A stretch of 64,000 nucleotides of DNA from UBA7803 sp034522075 (GCA_034522075.1 JAXHLO010000030.1:166045-230044); one strand, 5' to 3'. Counted from the stretch's first letter, positions 1-8,316 are shown. Numbers and translations: made by a program. Notes: generated by a model not told the origin, from the sequence alone.

Positions 1-606
1 ATGACCATGGGTGACTATCAGGTGCTGTTCAGCGGTGAGGTTTCCCGGAATTCCGACATGGATGCGGTGCGGGACAGGCTCGCCCGCGAACTGGGAATCG
101 ACGACCGTAAGGCCCGGACCCTGTTTTCAGGGCGCACCGTGGTGATCCGCAGTCAGCTCGAGGAGGGCGAGGCCCGCCGCCTGCAGCAGCGTCTGGAGGA
201 TCTCGGTGCCATGTGCCGCATCAAGTCACTGACGGCGCCGCGCGCCAACCAGGCGCAGATCGACAAGGATGCCCTGCGCCTGGAGGGGCACAGCGACCAG
301 ACTCTCAAAGACATCACCGCCGCCCATGTGGAGTGTCCGCGCTGCGGTCATCTGCAGCTCGAATCCAGCCATTGCGCGCGCTGCGGCATCGACATCGGCG
401 CGGCCCTGCTGCAGAAACGCAAGGAAGACCGGCTCATCGAGCAGAAGATCCGCGAGCTGCGTGCCGCCAAGGCCGAGCCGCGCAAAGCCCGCGAGCCGGC
501 CGGCATGGACGCCCCGGAAGCGCAGCGCCGCCCTATTCACAGCGAGGCCCGGCAGCCGCAGCGCAAGCGCAGCAGCTTTGTCCGCGACCTGTTCCGCCGC
601 TCCTGA
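1..606 (+). CDS. Zinc-ribbon protein of unknown function
   Basis: This 201-residue protein has an N-terminal region of about 85 residues that looks like a small alpha/beta fold. A zinc ribbon follows, with two CxxC knuckles (CPRCG near residue 112 and CARCG near residue 126). The tail is highly charged and rich in Lys, Arg and Glu and ends in a basic FVRDLFRRS. No signal peptide or membrane segment is visible, so it is probably cytosolic. The ATG is at base 1 of the window, so a start further upstream cannot be excluded. It is followed immediately by a REP-like palindrome and murI. I do not recognise a named family and assign no function. Confidence 0.7.
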   Translation: MTMGDYQVLFSGEVSRNSDMDAVRDRLARELGIDDRKARTLFSGRTVVIRSQLEEGEARRLQQRLEDLGAMCRIKSLTAPRANQAQIDKDALRLEGHSDQTLKDITAAHVECPRCGHLQLESSHCARCGIDIGAALLQKRKEDRLIEQKIRELRAAKAEPRKAREPAGMDAPEAQRRPIHSEARQPQRKRSSFVRDLFRRS

Positions 607-613
607 CCATGGA

Positions 614-688
614 GTGGGAGCGATCTCCAGATCGCGATTGGAAAATCGCTCCCACACCGCCAGATCGCGATTGGAAAATCGCTCCCAC
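614..688. repeat. REP-like palindrome plus a half copy, upstream of murI
   Basis: Positions 614-624 (GTGGGAGCGAT) and 645-655 (ATCGCTCCCAC) are perfect 11-bp inverted arms around a loop. The right part (628-655) is repeated exactly at 661-688, giving a 33-bp period. The same arm sequence recurs at 6507-6545, 15596-15641 and 41842-41900. It fills the space between the zinc-ribbon gene and murI and runs into the murI reading frame. Confidence 0.9.
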
Positions 689-1534
689 AGCACCGGGTCG
701 CGAACCATCACTGTAGATTCCCAGGCGCCCATCGGCGTCTTCGACTCCGGCATGGGCGGCCTCACGGTCCTGCAGGCCCTGCGTAACGCCCTGCCCGACG
801 AACACTTCCTCTATCTCGGCGACACCGCCCGCCTGCCCTACGGCACCAAGAGCCGGGACACCGTGCAACGCTACGCCGTGCAGGCGACCCGCATCCTGGC
901 GGCGCGGGGCATCAAAGCACTGGTCGTAGCCTGCAATACGGCATCCGCCGTCGCCCTCGACGAACTGACCCGGCACTATGCGCCGCTGCCGGTATTCGGC
1001 GTGGTGGATCCCGGGGCGGAGGCGGCCGCTGCCATTGCCGGCAACGGCCGGGTACTCGTGCTGGCGACCGAGAGCACCGTGAGCGGCGGCGCCTATCAGC
1101 GCGCGCTGCTGTCGCGGCGGTCGAACCTGCAGGTGCTGGCGCGGCCGTGTCCGCTGCTGGTGGCCCTGGCGGAGGAAGGCCGTCACGATGGTCCGCTGGT
1201 GGATCTCGTGCTCACCGAGTACCTGCGCGGCGGGGCGCGGCCGGCTGTCACGGTGCTGCTGGGGTGTACCCACTTTCCGGTATTCCGGTCGGCCATTGAG
1301 CGGTTGCTGCGCGGTACCGGTGCGCCGGACGCCTCGGCATCTACAGTGGTGGATTCGGCTGCAACGACGGCGGCGGCGCTGTCTGCCGAAATCGCTGCCG
1401 GTCATCTGCCGGCCGCTGCCGCCGGACCCGGCAGCCTGACCTTGCTTGCCACCGATGGCCGCGAGCGCTTCCAACGGGTCGGCCGTTACTTCCTGGGCCA
1501 CGCCATCGACAACGTCGAACTCGTGGACCTCTAG
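671..1534 (+). CDS. murI: Glutamate racemase
   Basis: MurI interconverts L- and D-glutamate for peptidoglycan synthesis in the cytosol. The Asp/Glu racemase fold is clear: PIGVFDSGMGGLTVL at the N-terminus, the first catalytic Cys in VVACNTASA, and the second in LLGCTHFPVF. The start is a problem. The reading frame is open through the REP repeat upstream, but there is no ATG or GTG close to the conserved PIGVFDSG. The nearest recognised start in frame is TTG at 671, inside the repeat (287 aa). An ATC at 707 lies where family members normally begin, so either a rare start or a base error is possible. Product certain; start uncertain. Confidence 0.9.
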   Translation: MENRSHSTGSRTITVDSQAPIGVFDSGMGGLTVLQALRNALPDEHFLYLGDTARLPYGTKSRDTVQRYAVQATRILAARGIKALVVACNTASAVALDELTRHYAPLPVFGVVDPGAEAAAAIAGNGRVLVLATESTVSGGAYQRALLSRRSNLQVLARPCPLLVALAEEGRHDGPLVDLVLTEYLRGGARPAVTVLLGCTHFPVFRSAIERLLRGTGAPDASASTVVDSAATTAAALSAEIAAGHLPAAAAGPGSLTLLATDGRERFQRVGRYFLGHAIDNVELVDL

Positions 1535-1544
1535 CCTCCCTGAA

Positions 1545-1922
1545 TCAGGGCCCGGGCGTGCCCGACAGATACGGCCGGAAGACGAAAAAGACCGCCCCGA
1601 GCAGGCACAGGGCCGCCCATAGAAAGTCCATTCGCAGCGGCTCTTTCATGTACAGCACCAGAAACGGCACGAATACCGTAAGAGTGATGATCTCCTGAAT
1701 CATCTTAAGCTGACCCACGTTGAGTACCGTGTAGCCGATCCGGTTGGCGGGCACCTGAAACAGATACTCCAGGGCGGCGATGAGCCAGCTCACGAGAGCG
1801 GCGAAAATCCAGGGCTTATGGTTCAGTTCGCGTAGATGGGCGTACCAGGCGAATGTCATGAAGACATTGCTCACGACCAGCAGAGCGATGGCTATGGCTA
1901 TGGGTGGAAGCGGCAACGTCAT
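1545..1922 (-). CDS. Small four-helix membrane protein, DUF486/DMT-like
   Basis: This 125-residue protein is almost entirely hydrophobic, with about four membrane helices and short loops. The motifs VFMTFAWYAHL, EYLFQVPANRIGY and QLKMIQEIITL are typical of the DUF486 (YdcZ/DMT-like) family, whose transport substrate is unknown. Length matches the family. It lies 6 bp downstream of nth on the same strand, so it may be the last gene of the rnf-nth operon. Inner-membrane location is inferred from hydrophobicity. Confidence 0.85.
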   Translation of the reverse strand: MTLPLPPIAIAIALLVVSNVFMTFAWYAHLRELNHKPWIFAALVSWLIAALEYLFQVPANRIGYTVLNVGQLKMIQEIITLTVFVPFLVLYMKEPLRMDFLWAALCLLGAVFFVFRPYLSGTPGP

Positions 1923-1928
1923 GGCGAC

Positions 1929-2564
1929 TCATTCCTCCGTTTTGTGCTTGTACTCGCAGAGATCTTCGATAGGACACGAGCCGCAGCGCGGTTTGCGGGC
2001 GATGCACACGTAGCGGCCGTGCAGAATCAGCCAGTGGTGGGCGTGGCGCTTGTATTCCGCAGGAACGACCCGTTCGAGCCGGTCTTCCACGGCGCGCACG
2101 TTTTTGCCCGGGGCCAGGCCCGTGCGGTTGCAGACCCGGAAGATGTGCGTATCCACGGCGATGGTCTCGTGGCCGAAGGCGGTATTGAGCACCACGTTGG
2201 CGGTCTTGCGGCCGACACCGGGCAGGGCTTCCAGGGCGCTGCGGTCCTCGGGGACCTCTCCGCCGTGCTCGTCGACCAGAATCCTGCAGGCGCGGATGAT
2301 GTTGCGGGCCTTGGTGTTGAACAGCCCGATGCTCTGGATGTAGGGCTTCAGCCCCTCTTCGCCGAGCGCCAGGATGGCCCCGGGCGTATTGGCGTCGGCA
2401 AAGAGTCTGCGCGTCGCTTTGTTGACCCCCACGTCCGTGGCCTGGGCCGACAGTATGACGGCGATCAGCAGTTCGAACGGGCTGGCGAAGCTGAGCTCCG
2501 TGGTGGGCGCCGGGTTGGCGGCCTGCAGACGCTGGAAGATCAGGCGGCGTTTGTCCTGGTTCAT
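1929..2564 (-). CDS. nth: Endonuclease III, DNA glycosylase/AP lyase
   Basis: Nth removes oxidised pyrimidines from DNA and cleaves the abasic site. The 211-residue protein shows the helix-hairpin-helix LPGVGRKTANVVLN with the catalytic Lys, the catalytic Asp in AVDTHIFRVCNRTG, and the C-terminal [4Fe-4S] loop Cys-X6-Cys-X2-Cys-X5-Cys (CIARKPRCGSCPIEDLC). The ATG overlaps the rnfE stop as ATGA, indicating translational coupling. nth follows the rnf/rsx operon in E. coli as well, so the placement is conserved. Confidence 0.97.
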   Translation of the reverse strand: MNQDKRRLIFQRLQAANPAPTTELSFASPFELLIAVILSAQATDVGVNKATRRLFADANTPGAILALGEEGLKPYIQSIGLFNTKARNIIRACRILVDEHGGEVPEDRSALEALPGVGRKTANVVLNTAFGHETIAVDTHIFRVCNRTGLAPGKNVRAVEDRLERVVPAEYKRHAHHWLILHGRYVCIARKPRCGSCPIEDLCEYKHKTEE

Positions 2565-3223
2565 GATCGGTGTGATTTCCCTATGGCATTGCCGGCGGCC
2601 AGCAGCAGCCCGGCGATGATGAAGGCCCCGGGGGGCAGGGTGGCGAGCAGCAGTCCGCCGCCGTCGCCGGCGATGTCCAGACGCCAGGCAGCGGCCTGGG
2701 GGCCGAACAGCAGTTCCATGCCGGCGAACAGGGATCCCTGGCCGAGCAGCTCGCGGACCATGCCGAGCAGCAGCAGAGCGGCGGCGAAGCCGGCCGCCGT
2801 GCCCAGGGCGTCGAGCAGCGACGGCAGCACCGGGTTGCGGCTGGCGAACGACTCGGCGCGGCCCAGGATCATGCAGTTGGTGACGATGATCTGCACGAAC
2901 AGGGCGATGCGCAGATAGACGTCGAAGGCGTAGGCCTCCATCAGCATCACTGCACAGGTGGTAAATGTGGCGACCACCAGCACGAAGGCGGGCAGACGCA
3001 CGAATGGTGGAATCCAGCGGCGCAGCGCCGAGATGCTGACATTCGACCCGATCAGGACGCCGCCGCTGGCCAGTGCCAGGGCCAGGGCGTTGACCGTGCT
3101 GCTGCTCACCGCCAGCAGCGGACACAGGCCCAGCAGCTGTACCCAGGCCGGGTTGCGCCGCACCATGCCGGCCAGCACGGTGTCGCCGGCAGAGGTCGGC
3201 GCCGCTGCGGGCCGCGCGCTCAT
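2561..3223 (-). CDS. rnfE: Rnf complex membrane subunit E
   Basis: RnfE is an integral membrane subunit of the ion-translocating Rnf (Rsx) complex. The 220-residue sequence has about six membrane helices. It has the Rnf/Nqr signatures NPAWVQLLGLCPLLAVSSS near the N-terminus and FVQIIVTNCMILGRAESFAS in the middle, with the membrane-embedded Cys of the N-C pair. It starts 4 bp before the end of rnfG and overlaps nth by 4 bp. It is paralogous to rnfA of the same operon. Confidence 0.96.
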   Translation of the reverse strand: MSARPAAAPTSAGDTVLAGMVRRNPAWVQLLGLCPLLAVSSSTVNALALALASGGVLIGSNVSISALRRWIPPFVRLPAFVLVVATFTTCAVMLMEAYAFDVYLRIALFVQIIVTNCMILGRAESFASRNPVLPSLLDALGTAAGFAAALLLLGMVRELLGQGSLFAGMELLFGPQAAAWRLDIAGDGGGLLLATLPPGAFIIAGLLLAAGNAIGKSHRS

Positions 3224-3744
3224 TGCTCACACTCCGGTGTTGCCAGGGCCGGCCTCTGCAGGGCGCTGTCGAGCGCCCGGCGCAGGGCCCGGCTGGTGAT
3301 GGTGGCGCCGCTGACCGTGTCGACCTGGGCCATTTCCCCGGCGCTGCGGCCGCTCAGGGATGCCAGCCAGCCGCGTTCCGGTTGATTCACGAAGTCGGCA
3401 ATGCCGGGGGTTTCCTGGTGGCGGGTGATGCGAACCCCGGTAAGTGCCGGCGGCGCAGCCTCGATATCGGCAGCGGCCAGCCAGTGCATATCACCGCCGT
3501 AACCCGACGCAATCCCGCGCAGCAGCGCACGGCCATTGCACAGATGGGCCACGTCGTTGGACCACTGCAGGTCCGTTACCCGTGCGCCAGGCCCGGCCAT
3601 TGCAGTTACCGTCTGCTGGAAACGCTGCGCCCGGTTGGCGTCGATGCGCTCGCCGGTGAGCGCAGCGGTGGCAGCGATGAGGATGCCGCAGCCGGTCACC
3701 AGGGCCAGGAACGCCAGCACCGAGCCGGACATGGAGTCAGCCAT
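3220..3744 (-). CDS. rnfG: Rnf complex FMN-binding subunit G
   Basis: RnfG has one N-terminal membrane helix (about residues 8-30) and a periplasmic FMN-binding domain. The flavinylation motif is present near the C-terminus as DTVSGATITSRAL; in characterised homologues the Thr of SGAT(x)T carries covalent FMN. HQETPGIADFV is the usual substrate-side motif. At 174 residues it is slightly short for the family (about 200), mainly in the C-terminal tail. It overlaps rnfD by 8 bp and rnfE by 4 bp. Confidence 0.95.
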   Translation of the reverse strand: MADSMSGSVLAFLALVTGCGILIAATAALTGERIDANRAQRFQQTVTAMAGPGARVTDLQWSNDVAHLCNGRALLRGIASGYGGDMHWLAAADIEAAPPALTGVRITRHQETPGIADFVNQPERGWLASLSGRSAGEMAQVDTVSGATITSRALRRALDSALQRPALATPECEQ

Positions 3745-4627
3745 GGGCTGCCACCAGTCGCCGGTCCAGATAGGGCGTGGCCGCGTTGGCCAGCAGGATG
3801 CCGAAGGCCAGGCCGTCCGGGTAGTTGCCGAAACCGCGCACCAGGAACGCGACCACGCCGATGAGGGCGCCGAACAGCCACTGACCGCGCGCCGTGGCCG
3901 GATGGGTCACCGGGTCGGTGGCGAAGAAACAAGCGGCCAGACACGTGCCGCCGGTGAACAGGTGGAACGCGGGTGAACCGAGGCTGCGCGAGCTGCCGCT
4001 GTCGTAAAACACCACGGCCAGCAGCGCCAGCGTGCCGAGCAGCGCTGCGGGTACCCGCCAGGCGGCAATACGCAGCACCATGAGGGCGACGCCGCCGAGC
4101 AGAAAGGCGGCGTTGATCCACTCCCAGCCGTAGCCGCCGACGGCACCGAAGGCCGGGTCGGCCGCCCAGATTTCCGCCACGGTCTGTCCTTCCCGGTGGC
4201 GCAGGGCGGTCAGGGCCGTGGCTGCGGTGAGGCCGTCGGTCGGCTGGGGCCAGGCCGCCAGGGCGGCGGGAAACGACACCAGCACCACGGCATAGCCCAC
4301 CACCGCCGGGTTGAACGGGTTGTTGCCCAGGCCGCCGTAGACGTGCTTGCCCAGAGCGACCCCGGCGACCACGGCCACGGCCAGCACGCCCAGCGAGGTA
4401 GTGGGGGGCAATGCCACTGTGATCAGGGTGCAGGTCACCAGGGTGCTGCCGTCGCTCAGTGCCGGGCGCAGCGGGCGATGCTGCAGAGCCAGCGCCGCGC
4501 TCTCCACACACAGGCCCACGGCGGCGGCGAACAGCAGCCGCGGCAGATAGTCCAGGCCGAAGTAATAGCACAGCGCGGCGATGCCCGGCAGCAGGGCTGC
4601 CAGCACCAGGCCCATGATGCGCGGCAT
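3737..4627 (-). CDS. rnfD: Rnf complex membrane subunit D
   Basis: RnfD is a polytopic subunit resembling NqrB. Roughly eight to nine hydrophobic helices are visible, with the conserved GLGNNPFNPAVVGYA loop. The region TDGLTAATALTAL lies where homologues have the DGxTGATPL site for covalent FMN on Thr, but the motif is not exact. I chose ATG 4627, two bases after the rnfB/C' stop. A GTG at 4642 would add five residues and overlap the upstream gene. The cytosol-to-membrane electron route would pass through this subunit. Confidence 0.94.
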   Translation of the reverse strand: MPRIMGLVLAALLPGIAALCYYFGLDYLPRLLFAAAVGLCVESAALALQHRPLRPALSDGSTLVTCTLITVALPPTTSLGVLAVAVVAGVALGKHVYGGLGNNPFNPAVVGYAVVLVSFPAALAAWPQPTDGLTAATALTALRHREGQTVAEIWAADPAFGAVGGYGWEWINAAFLLGGVALMVLRIAAWRVPAALLGTLALLAVVFYDSGSSRSLGSPAFHLFTGGTCLAACFFATDPVTHPATARGQWLFGALIGVVAFLVRGFGNYPDGLAFGILLANAATPYLDRRLVAAHG

Positions 4628-4629
4628 GG

Positions 4630-5541
4630 TCAACCCAGCCACGGCCGCTTGCCGCCGCGGTTGAGGCGTTCCCGGCGGCGCGATGCCCAGGCGTCGGCCC
4701 GGGCCGCTTTGCGCGCTGCCTGGCGCTCATAGCGCCGGCGCGCCTCCTCGGCCTCGCGGCGCGCCGCCGCGTCCGTCGCCAGCGCCTGGCGGCCGCGGGT
4801 GAAGTCGCTCAACAGGTCGATATTGCTGGGGCAGACCTGATTGCAGCGGCCGCACTCGATGCAGTCATCAAGGCCCCGCCCGGCGGCCTCGTCCCAGGCC
4901 CCGGCGCGGGTATACCAGTACAGCTCCTGGGGCAGCAGATGCTCCGGGCAGACGGCCTCGCAGGCGCCGCAGCGAATGCAGGGCAGTTCCGGTGCCCGGG
5001 GCTCGCGTTGCCGCGGCCGCGCCAGAATGCGCAGTGGCCGCGGGCTCACCGGCGTTTCCACCGGATGCAGCTCGATGCAGTCCACGGGACACGGCGGCAG
5101 GCACAGCTCGCAGCCGGTGCAGCGTTCCTGCACAACCGTGTGCATGAGTTGCGGGGCGCCGACGATGGCGTCCACCGGGCAGGCTTCCACGCAGCGGAAA
5201 CAACCGATACAGCGGGCTTCGTCGATGTACGCCACCTGCGCCTGGGGCTCGGTAGGCGGCGGGCCCGGCGCGCGGTCGAGCAGGCGGGCGAGCGCCTGCT
5301 GGGTCTCCTCGCCGCCGGGCGGGCACAGGTTGATGGCTTCGCCGGCAGCCACGGCTTCGGCATAGGGGCGGCAGCCCGGGTAGCCGCATTGCGCGCATTG
5401 GGTCTGGGGCAGCAGGGCGTCCACCGCATCCGCCACCGCCGGGTTGCTGGCGGGCAGGCGGCGGTAGAGCCAGCCCAGCGCCGCAGCCGCCAGTGCTCCC
5501 ATGGCGGCCAGGACCCCCACCGTTGCCAGCGCTTCACTCAT
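4630..5541 (-). CDS. rnfB: RnfB fused to the ferredoxin part of RnfC
   Basis: Residues 1-30 form a membrane anchor. A CAQCGYPGC-type RnfB cluster domain follows at about 48-80, then two ferredoxin clusters (CIGCFRCVEACP and CTGCELCLPPCP), all as in RnfB. Continuing in frame from about residue 190 are two more clusters (CIRCGACEAVCP and CIECGRCNQVCP) joined by LLPQELYWYTRAGAWDEA. That linker and the following Ala/Arg-rich coiled tail match the C-terminal ferredoxin domain of RnfC. The RnfC NADH/FMN-binding N-terminal half is absent, and no separate rnfC is found in the window. It lies where rnfB and rnfC should be, between rnfA and rnfD. 303 aa. The reading frame is uninterrupted and all cluster cysteines are present, so assembly error is unlikely. 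Confidence 0.93.
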   Translation of the reverse strand: MSEALATVGVLAAMGALAAAALGWLYRRLPASNPAVADAVDALLPQTQCAQCGYPGCRPYAEAVAAGEAINLCPPGGEETQQALARLLDRAPGPPPTEPQAQVAYIDEARCIGCFRCVEACPVDAIVGAPQLMHTVVQERCTGCELCLPPCPVDCIELHPVETPVSPRPLRILARPRQREPRAPELPCIRCGACEAVCPEHLLPQELYWYTRAGAWDEAAGRGLDDCIECGRCNQVCPSNIDLLSDFTRGRQALATDAAARREAEEARRRYERQAARKAARADAWASRRRERLNRGGKRPWLG

Positions 5542-6119
5542 CAGTCTGCGAGCCCCGCAAAGCCCATGAATCCCAGGGAGAGAATGCCGGCGGTGATCAA
5601 TGCTACCGGGACACCGCGAAACGGCTCCGGCACCGGCGCGTGCTCCAGCCGTTCGCGCAGCGCGGCGAACAGCACCATGACCAGGGAAAAGCCCAGCGCC
5701 GCGCCGACGCCATAGACCAGGGTCTCGACGAAACTCAAGGACTGGCCGATGGCCAGCAGGGCGACTGCGAGTACCGCGCAGTTGGAGGTGATCAGCGGCA
5801 GGTAGATGCCCAGCACCTCGTGCAGCAAGGGGCTCGCGGCGCGCAGCACCCGTTCGGTGGCCTGGACCACGCTGGCGATGGCCACGATGAACACGACGAT
5901 GCGCAGGTAGGTCACGTCCAGCGGGACGAGTACGGCGTAGTAGAGCAGATGGCTGATGGCCGCGGAGGTGGTGAGCACGAAGGCGGTGGCCAGGCCCATG
6001 GCCACCGCCGGCTGGTACTGGCGGGTCACGCCCATGAAGGGGCACAGGCCGAGAAACTGCGCCAGCACGAAATTGTTCACCAGCAGTGCGCCGATGAGTA
6101 TGAGTCCCAGCTCGCCCAT
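5541..6119 (-). CDS. rnfA: Rnf complex membrane subunit A
   Basis: RnfA is an integral membrane subunit with about six helices over 192 residues. The family signatures NNFVLAQFLGLCPFMGVT near the N-terminus and LPLITSNCAVLAVALL in the middle place the paired Cys residues thought to hold a membrane [2Fe-2S] centre. Length equals that of E. coli RsxA (193). It is the first gene of the operon, and its TGA shares one base with the ATG of the RnfB/C' fusion (TGATG). Confidence 0.97.
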   Translation of the reverse strand: MGELGLILIGALLVNNFVLAQFLGLCPFMGVTRQYQPAVAMGLATAFVLTTSAAISHLLYYAVLVPLDVTYLRIVVFIVAIASVVQATERVLRAASPLLHEVLGIYLPLITSNCAVLAVALLAIGQSLSFVETLVYGVGAALGFSLVMVLFAALRERLEHAPVPEPFRGVPVALITAGILSLGFMGFAGLAD

Positions 6120-6177
6120 GAGTGAGTTCCGGCGTTGGTCCCGTGAGTCAACCGCGCGGTCAGTCTAACGCGGCTGC

Positions 6178-8211
6178 TTATTTGACGCGCATGCCCGGTT
6201 CGGCGCCGCTGTCCGGACTCAGCAGGAAGACGTCGCGCCCGCCGGGTCCAGCGGCCAGCACCATACCCTCAGAGACGCCGAAGCGCATCTTGCGCGGCGC
6301 CAGATTGACCACGACCACCGTCAGGCGGTCGACCAGGTCGGCGGGGTCATAGGCTTCGCGGATGCCGGACAGCACCTGACGCCGGCCGTCGCCGGTGTCC
6401 AGGGTCAGGCGCAGAAGCTTGTCGGCGCCCTCCACGGTTTCGGCGCTGACGATGCGGGCGACGCGCAGATCGACTTTGTCGAAGTCGTCTATGGATATTG
6501 CATTTGTGGGAGCGACCTCTGGTCGCGACTGAAAGTCGCTCCCACTGGCTGAATCACTCTTACTGGCGGTTTCGGGCTCCCGCGACGCTTCGATCATGCG
6601 GTCGACGGCGTCTTTGTCCAGGCGCTGAAACAGCGCCTTGAACGGCTCGATCGTGTGATCGAGCAGCGGCGCTTCGAGGTCCTGCCAGGTCAGCGGCTTT
6701 ACGTTGAGGAACGCTTCGGAATCCGCCGCCAGTTGCGGCAGGATGGGCTTCAGATAAATCACCAGCAGCCGGTACAGATTGATGCCCTGACTGCACACGG
6801 CCTGAACCTCTGCTTCCCGGCCGTCTTTGATCATGCTCCATGGCGCGTGGCCGGCGATGTACTGGTTGGCCTGGTCGGCCAGCGCCGTGATGTCCCGTAC
6901 GGCCCGCGCCGTGTCGCCTTTCTCGAAGCGTTCGGCGATGCCCTCCGCCGCGGCGCGGAAGCGCTCCCACAGTTCGGCATCGTGCAGGGTGCCGGCGAGT
7001 CTGCCGTCGAAGTGTTTGCTAATGAAACCGGCGCAGCGGCTGGCGATGTTCACCACCTTGCCGACCAGGTCGGAATTCACCCGGGCGACGAAGTCTTCCA
7101 GGTTGATGTCGATGTCGTCCACGGTGCCATTCAGCTTGGCGGCGTAGTAGTAACGCAGATACTCGGGTTTCAGGTGTTCGAGATAGGTCGCGGCATTGAC
7201 GAAGGTGCCGCGGGATTTGGACATCTTGGTGCCGTCCACGGTGATGAAACCATGGGTGTGGATGCGCGTGGGCGTGCGGAAGCCGGCGGCGTCGAGCACG
7301 GCAGGCCAGAACAGGGCGTGAAAATTGACGATGTCCTTGCCGATGAAGTGATGCACTTCCGTGTCGGTGTCCGGCTGCCAGTAGTCGTCGAAGCTGATGT
7401 CGTTGCGCGCGTCGGTGAAGTTTTTGAAGCTGGCCATGTAGCCGATGGGCGCGTCCATCCACACGTAGAAGTACTTGTTCTCGGTGCCGGGAATGAGAAA
7501 GCCGAAATACGGCGCGTCCCGGGAAATGTCCCACGGCCGCAGGCCGTCACGCAGCCACTCCTGCAGCTTGTTCGCCACTTCCGGCTGGACGTGGCCGCTG
7601 GCCAGCCACTCGCGCAGAAAGTCCGTGTACTGACCCAGGTCGAAGAAATAGTGCTCCGAGTCGTTCAGCACCGGGGCCGCGCCGGAGATCAGTGAGCGCA
7701 CGTCGCCCAGTTCGGTAGCGTCATAGGTGGCGCCGCAGACCTCGCAGTTGTCGCCGTACTGATCGGCGGCGCCGCAGTTCGGGCAGGTGCCTTTGACGAA
7801 GCGGTCAGCCAGAAACATCTTCCGCTCGGGGTCGTAGAGCTGCTCTACGGTACGGGTGAAGATCAGGCCGCGGTCCTTCAGCCGGTTGTAGATGAGCTCG
7901 GCGAACTCGCGGTTTTCCTCGGAATGGGTCGAGTAGTAGTTGTCGTGCTCCACCAGAAAACCCACGAAGTCGCGGGCGTGCTCCTGGCGCATGCGCTCGA
8001 TGAGCACGTCGGCGCTGGTACCTTCCTCCTCGGCTTTGAGCATGGTCGCGGTGCCGTGCGTATCGTCGGCGCACACGTAGGTGACCTGATGGCCGCACAG
8101 GCGCTGAAAGCGCACCCAGATATCGGTCTGGATGTGCTCGAGCAGGTGCCCTAAGTGAATGGCCCCGTTGGCGTTGGGCAGGGCGCTGGTAACGAGAATT
8201 CGGCGACTCAT
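6178..8211 (-). CDS. metG: Methionyl-tRNA synthetase with a REP-encoded linker
   Basis: MetG charges initiator and elongator tRNA-Met. The 677-residue protein has the HIGH motif as HLGHLLEHI near residue 20, a zinc knuckle CPNCG...CEVCG around residue 146, and KMSKSRGTF near residue 335. An alpha-helical anticodon domain follows, then a C-terminal EMAP/Arc1p-type tRNA-binding domain starting at FDKVDLRVARI. Residues about 556-568, in the linker before that C-terminal domain, are encoded by a REP-like palindrome without breaking the frame. Transcribed divergently from apbC, as in many gammaproteobacteria. Confidence 0.97.
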   Translation of the reverse strand: MSRRILVTSALPNANGAIHLGHLLEHIQTDIWVRFQRLCGHQVTYVCADDTHGTATMLKAEEEGTSADVLIERMRQEHARDFVGFLVEHDNYYSTHSEENREFAELIYNRLKDRGLIFTRTVEQLYDPERKMFLADRFVKGTCPNCGAADQYGDNCEVCGATYDATELGDVRSLISGAAPVLNDSEHYFFDLGQYTDFLREWLASGHVQPEVANKLQEWLRDGLRPWDISRDAPYFGFLIPGTENKYFYVWMDAPIGYMASFKNFTDARNDISFDDYWQPDTDTEVHHFIGKDIVNFHALFWPAVLDAAGFRTPTRIHTHGFITVDGTKMSKSRGTFVNAATYLEHLKPEYLRYYYAAKLNGTVDDIDINLEDFVARVNSDLVGKVVNIASRCAGFISKHFDGRLAGTLHDAELWERFRAAAEGIAERFEKGDTARAVRDITALADQANQYIAGHAPWSMIKDGREAEVQAVCSQGINLYRLLVIYLKPILPQLAADSEAFLNVKPLTWQDLEAPLLDHTIEPFKALFQRLDKDAVDRMIEASREPETASKSDSASGSDFQSRPEVAPTNAISIDDFDKVDLRVARIVSAETVEGADKLLRLTLDTGDGRRQVLSGIREAYDPADLVDRLTVVVVNLAPRKMRFGVSEGMVLAAGPGGRDVFLLSPDSGAEPGMRVK
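6507..6545. repeat. REP-like palindrome inside metG
   Basis: GTGGGAGCGAC at 6507-6517 and GTCGCTCCCAC at 6535-6545 are perfect 11-bp inverted arms. The element lies within the metG coding sequence and is translated on the minus strand as part of a Ser/Asp-rich linker. It belongs to the same family as the copies at 614, 15596 and 41842. Confidence 0.92.
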
Positions 8212-8268
8212 GACGACCGTCGGTTTGAAAGCTAGCGGGAAAAAGCGCGACTATACCGACATCTTACC

Positions 8269-8274
8269 TATAAT
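8269..8274 (+). promoter_or_regulatory. Candidate sigma-70 -10 box for apbC
   Basis: A perfect TATAAT lies 43 bases before the apbC ATG in the metG-apbC divergent gap. No good -35 hexamer stands 16-18 bases upstream. The flanking string CCTATAATGCGC also occurs upstream of trpS at 31403. A strong ribosome site (AGGAGG) precedes the ATG. Confidence 0.5.
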
Positions 8275-8316
8275 GCGCCCGGCCGACGGCGGCCGGCACT
8301 AGCCCCAGGAGGCGCC

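Noticed and set aside
1929..3230. A single 433-codon frame over rnfE and nth
   Set aside because: Its first half is a shadow of rnfE. Endonuclease III starts at 2564 with an ATGA overlap.
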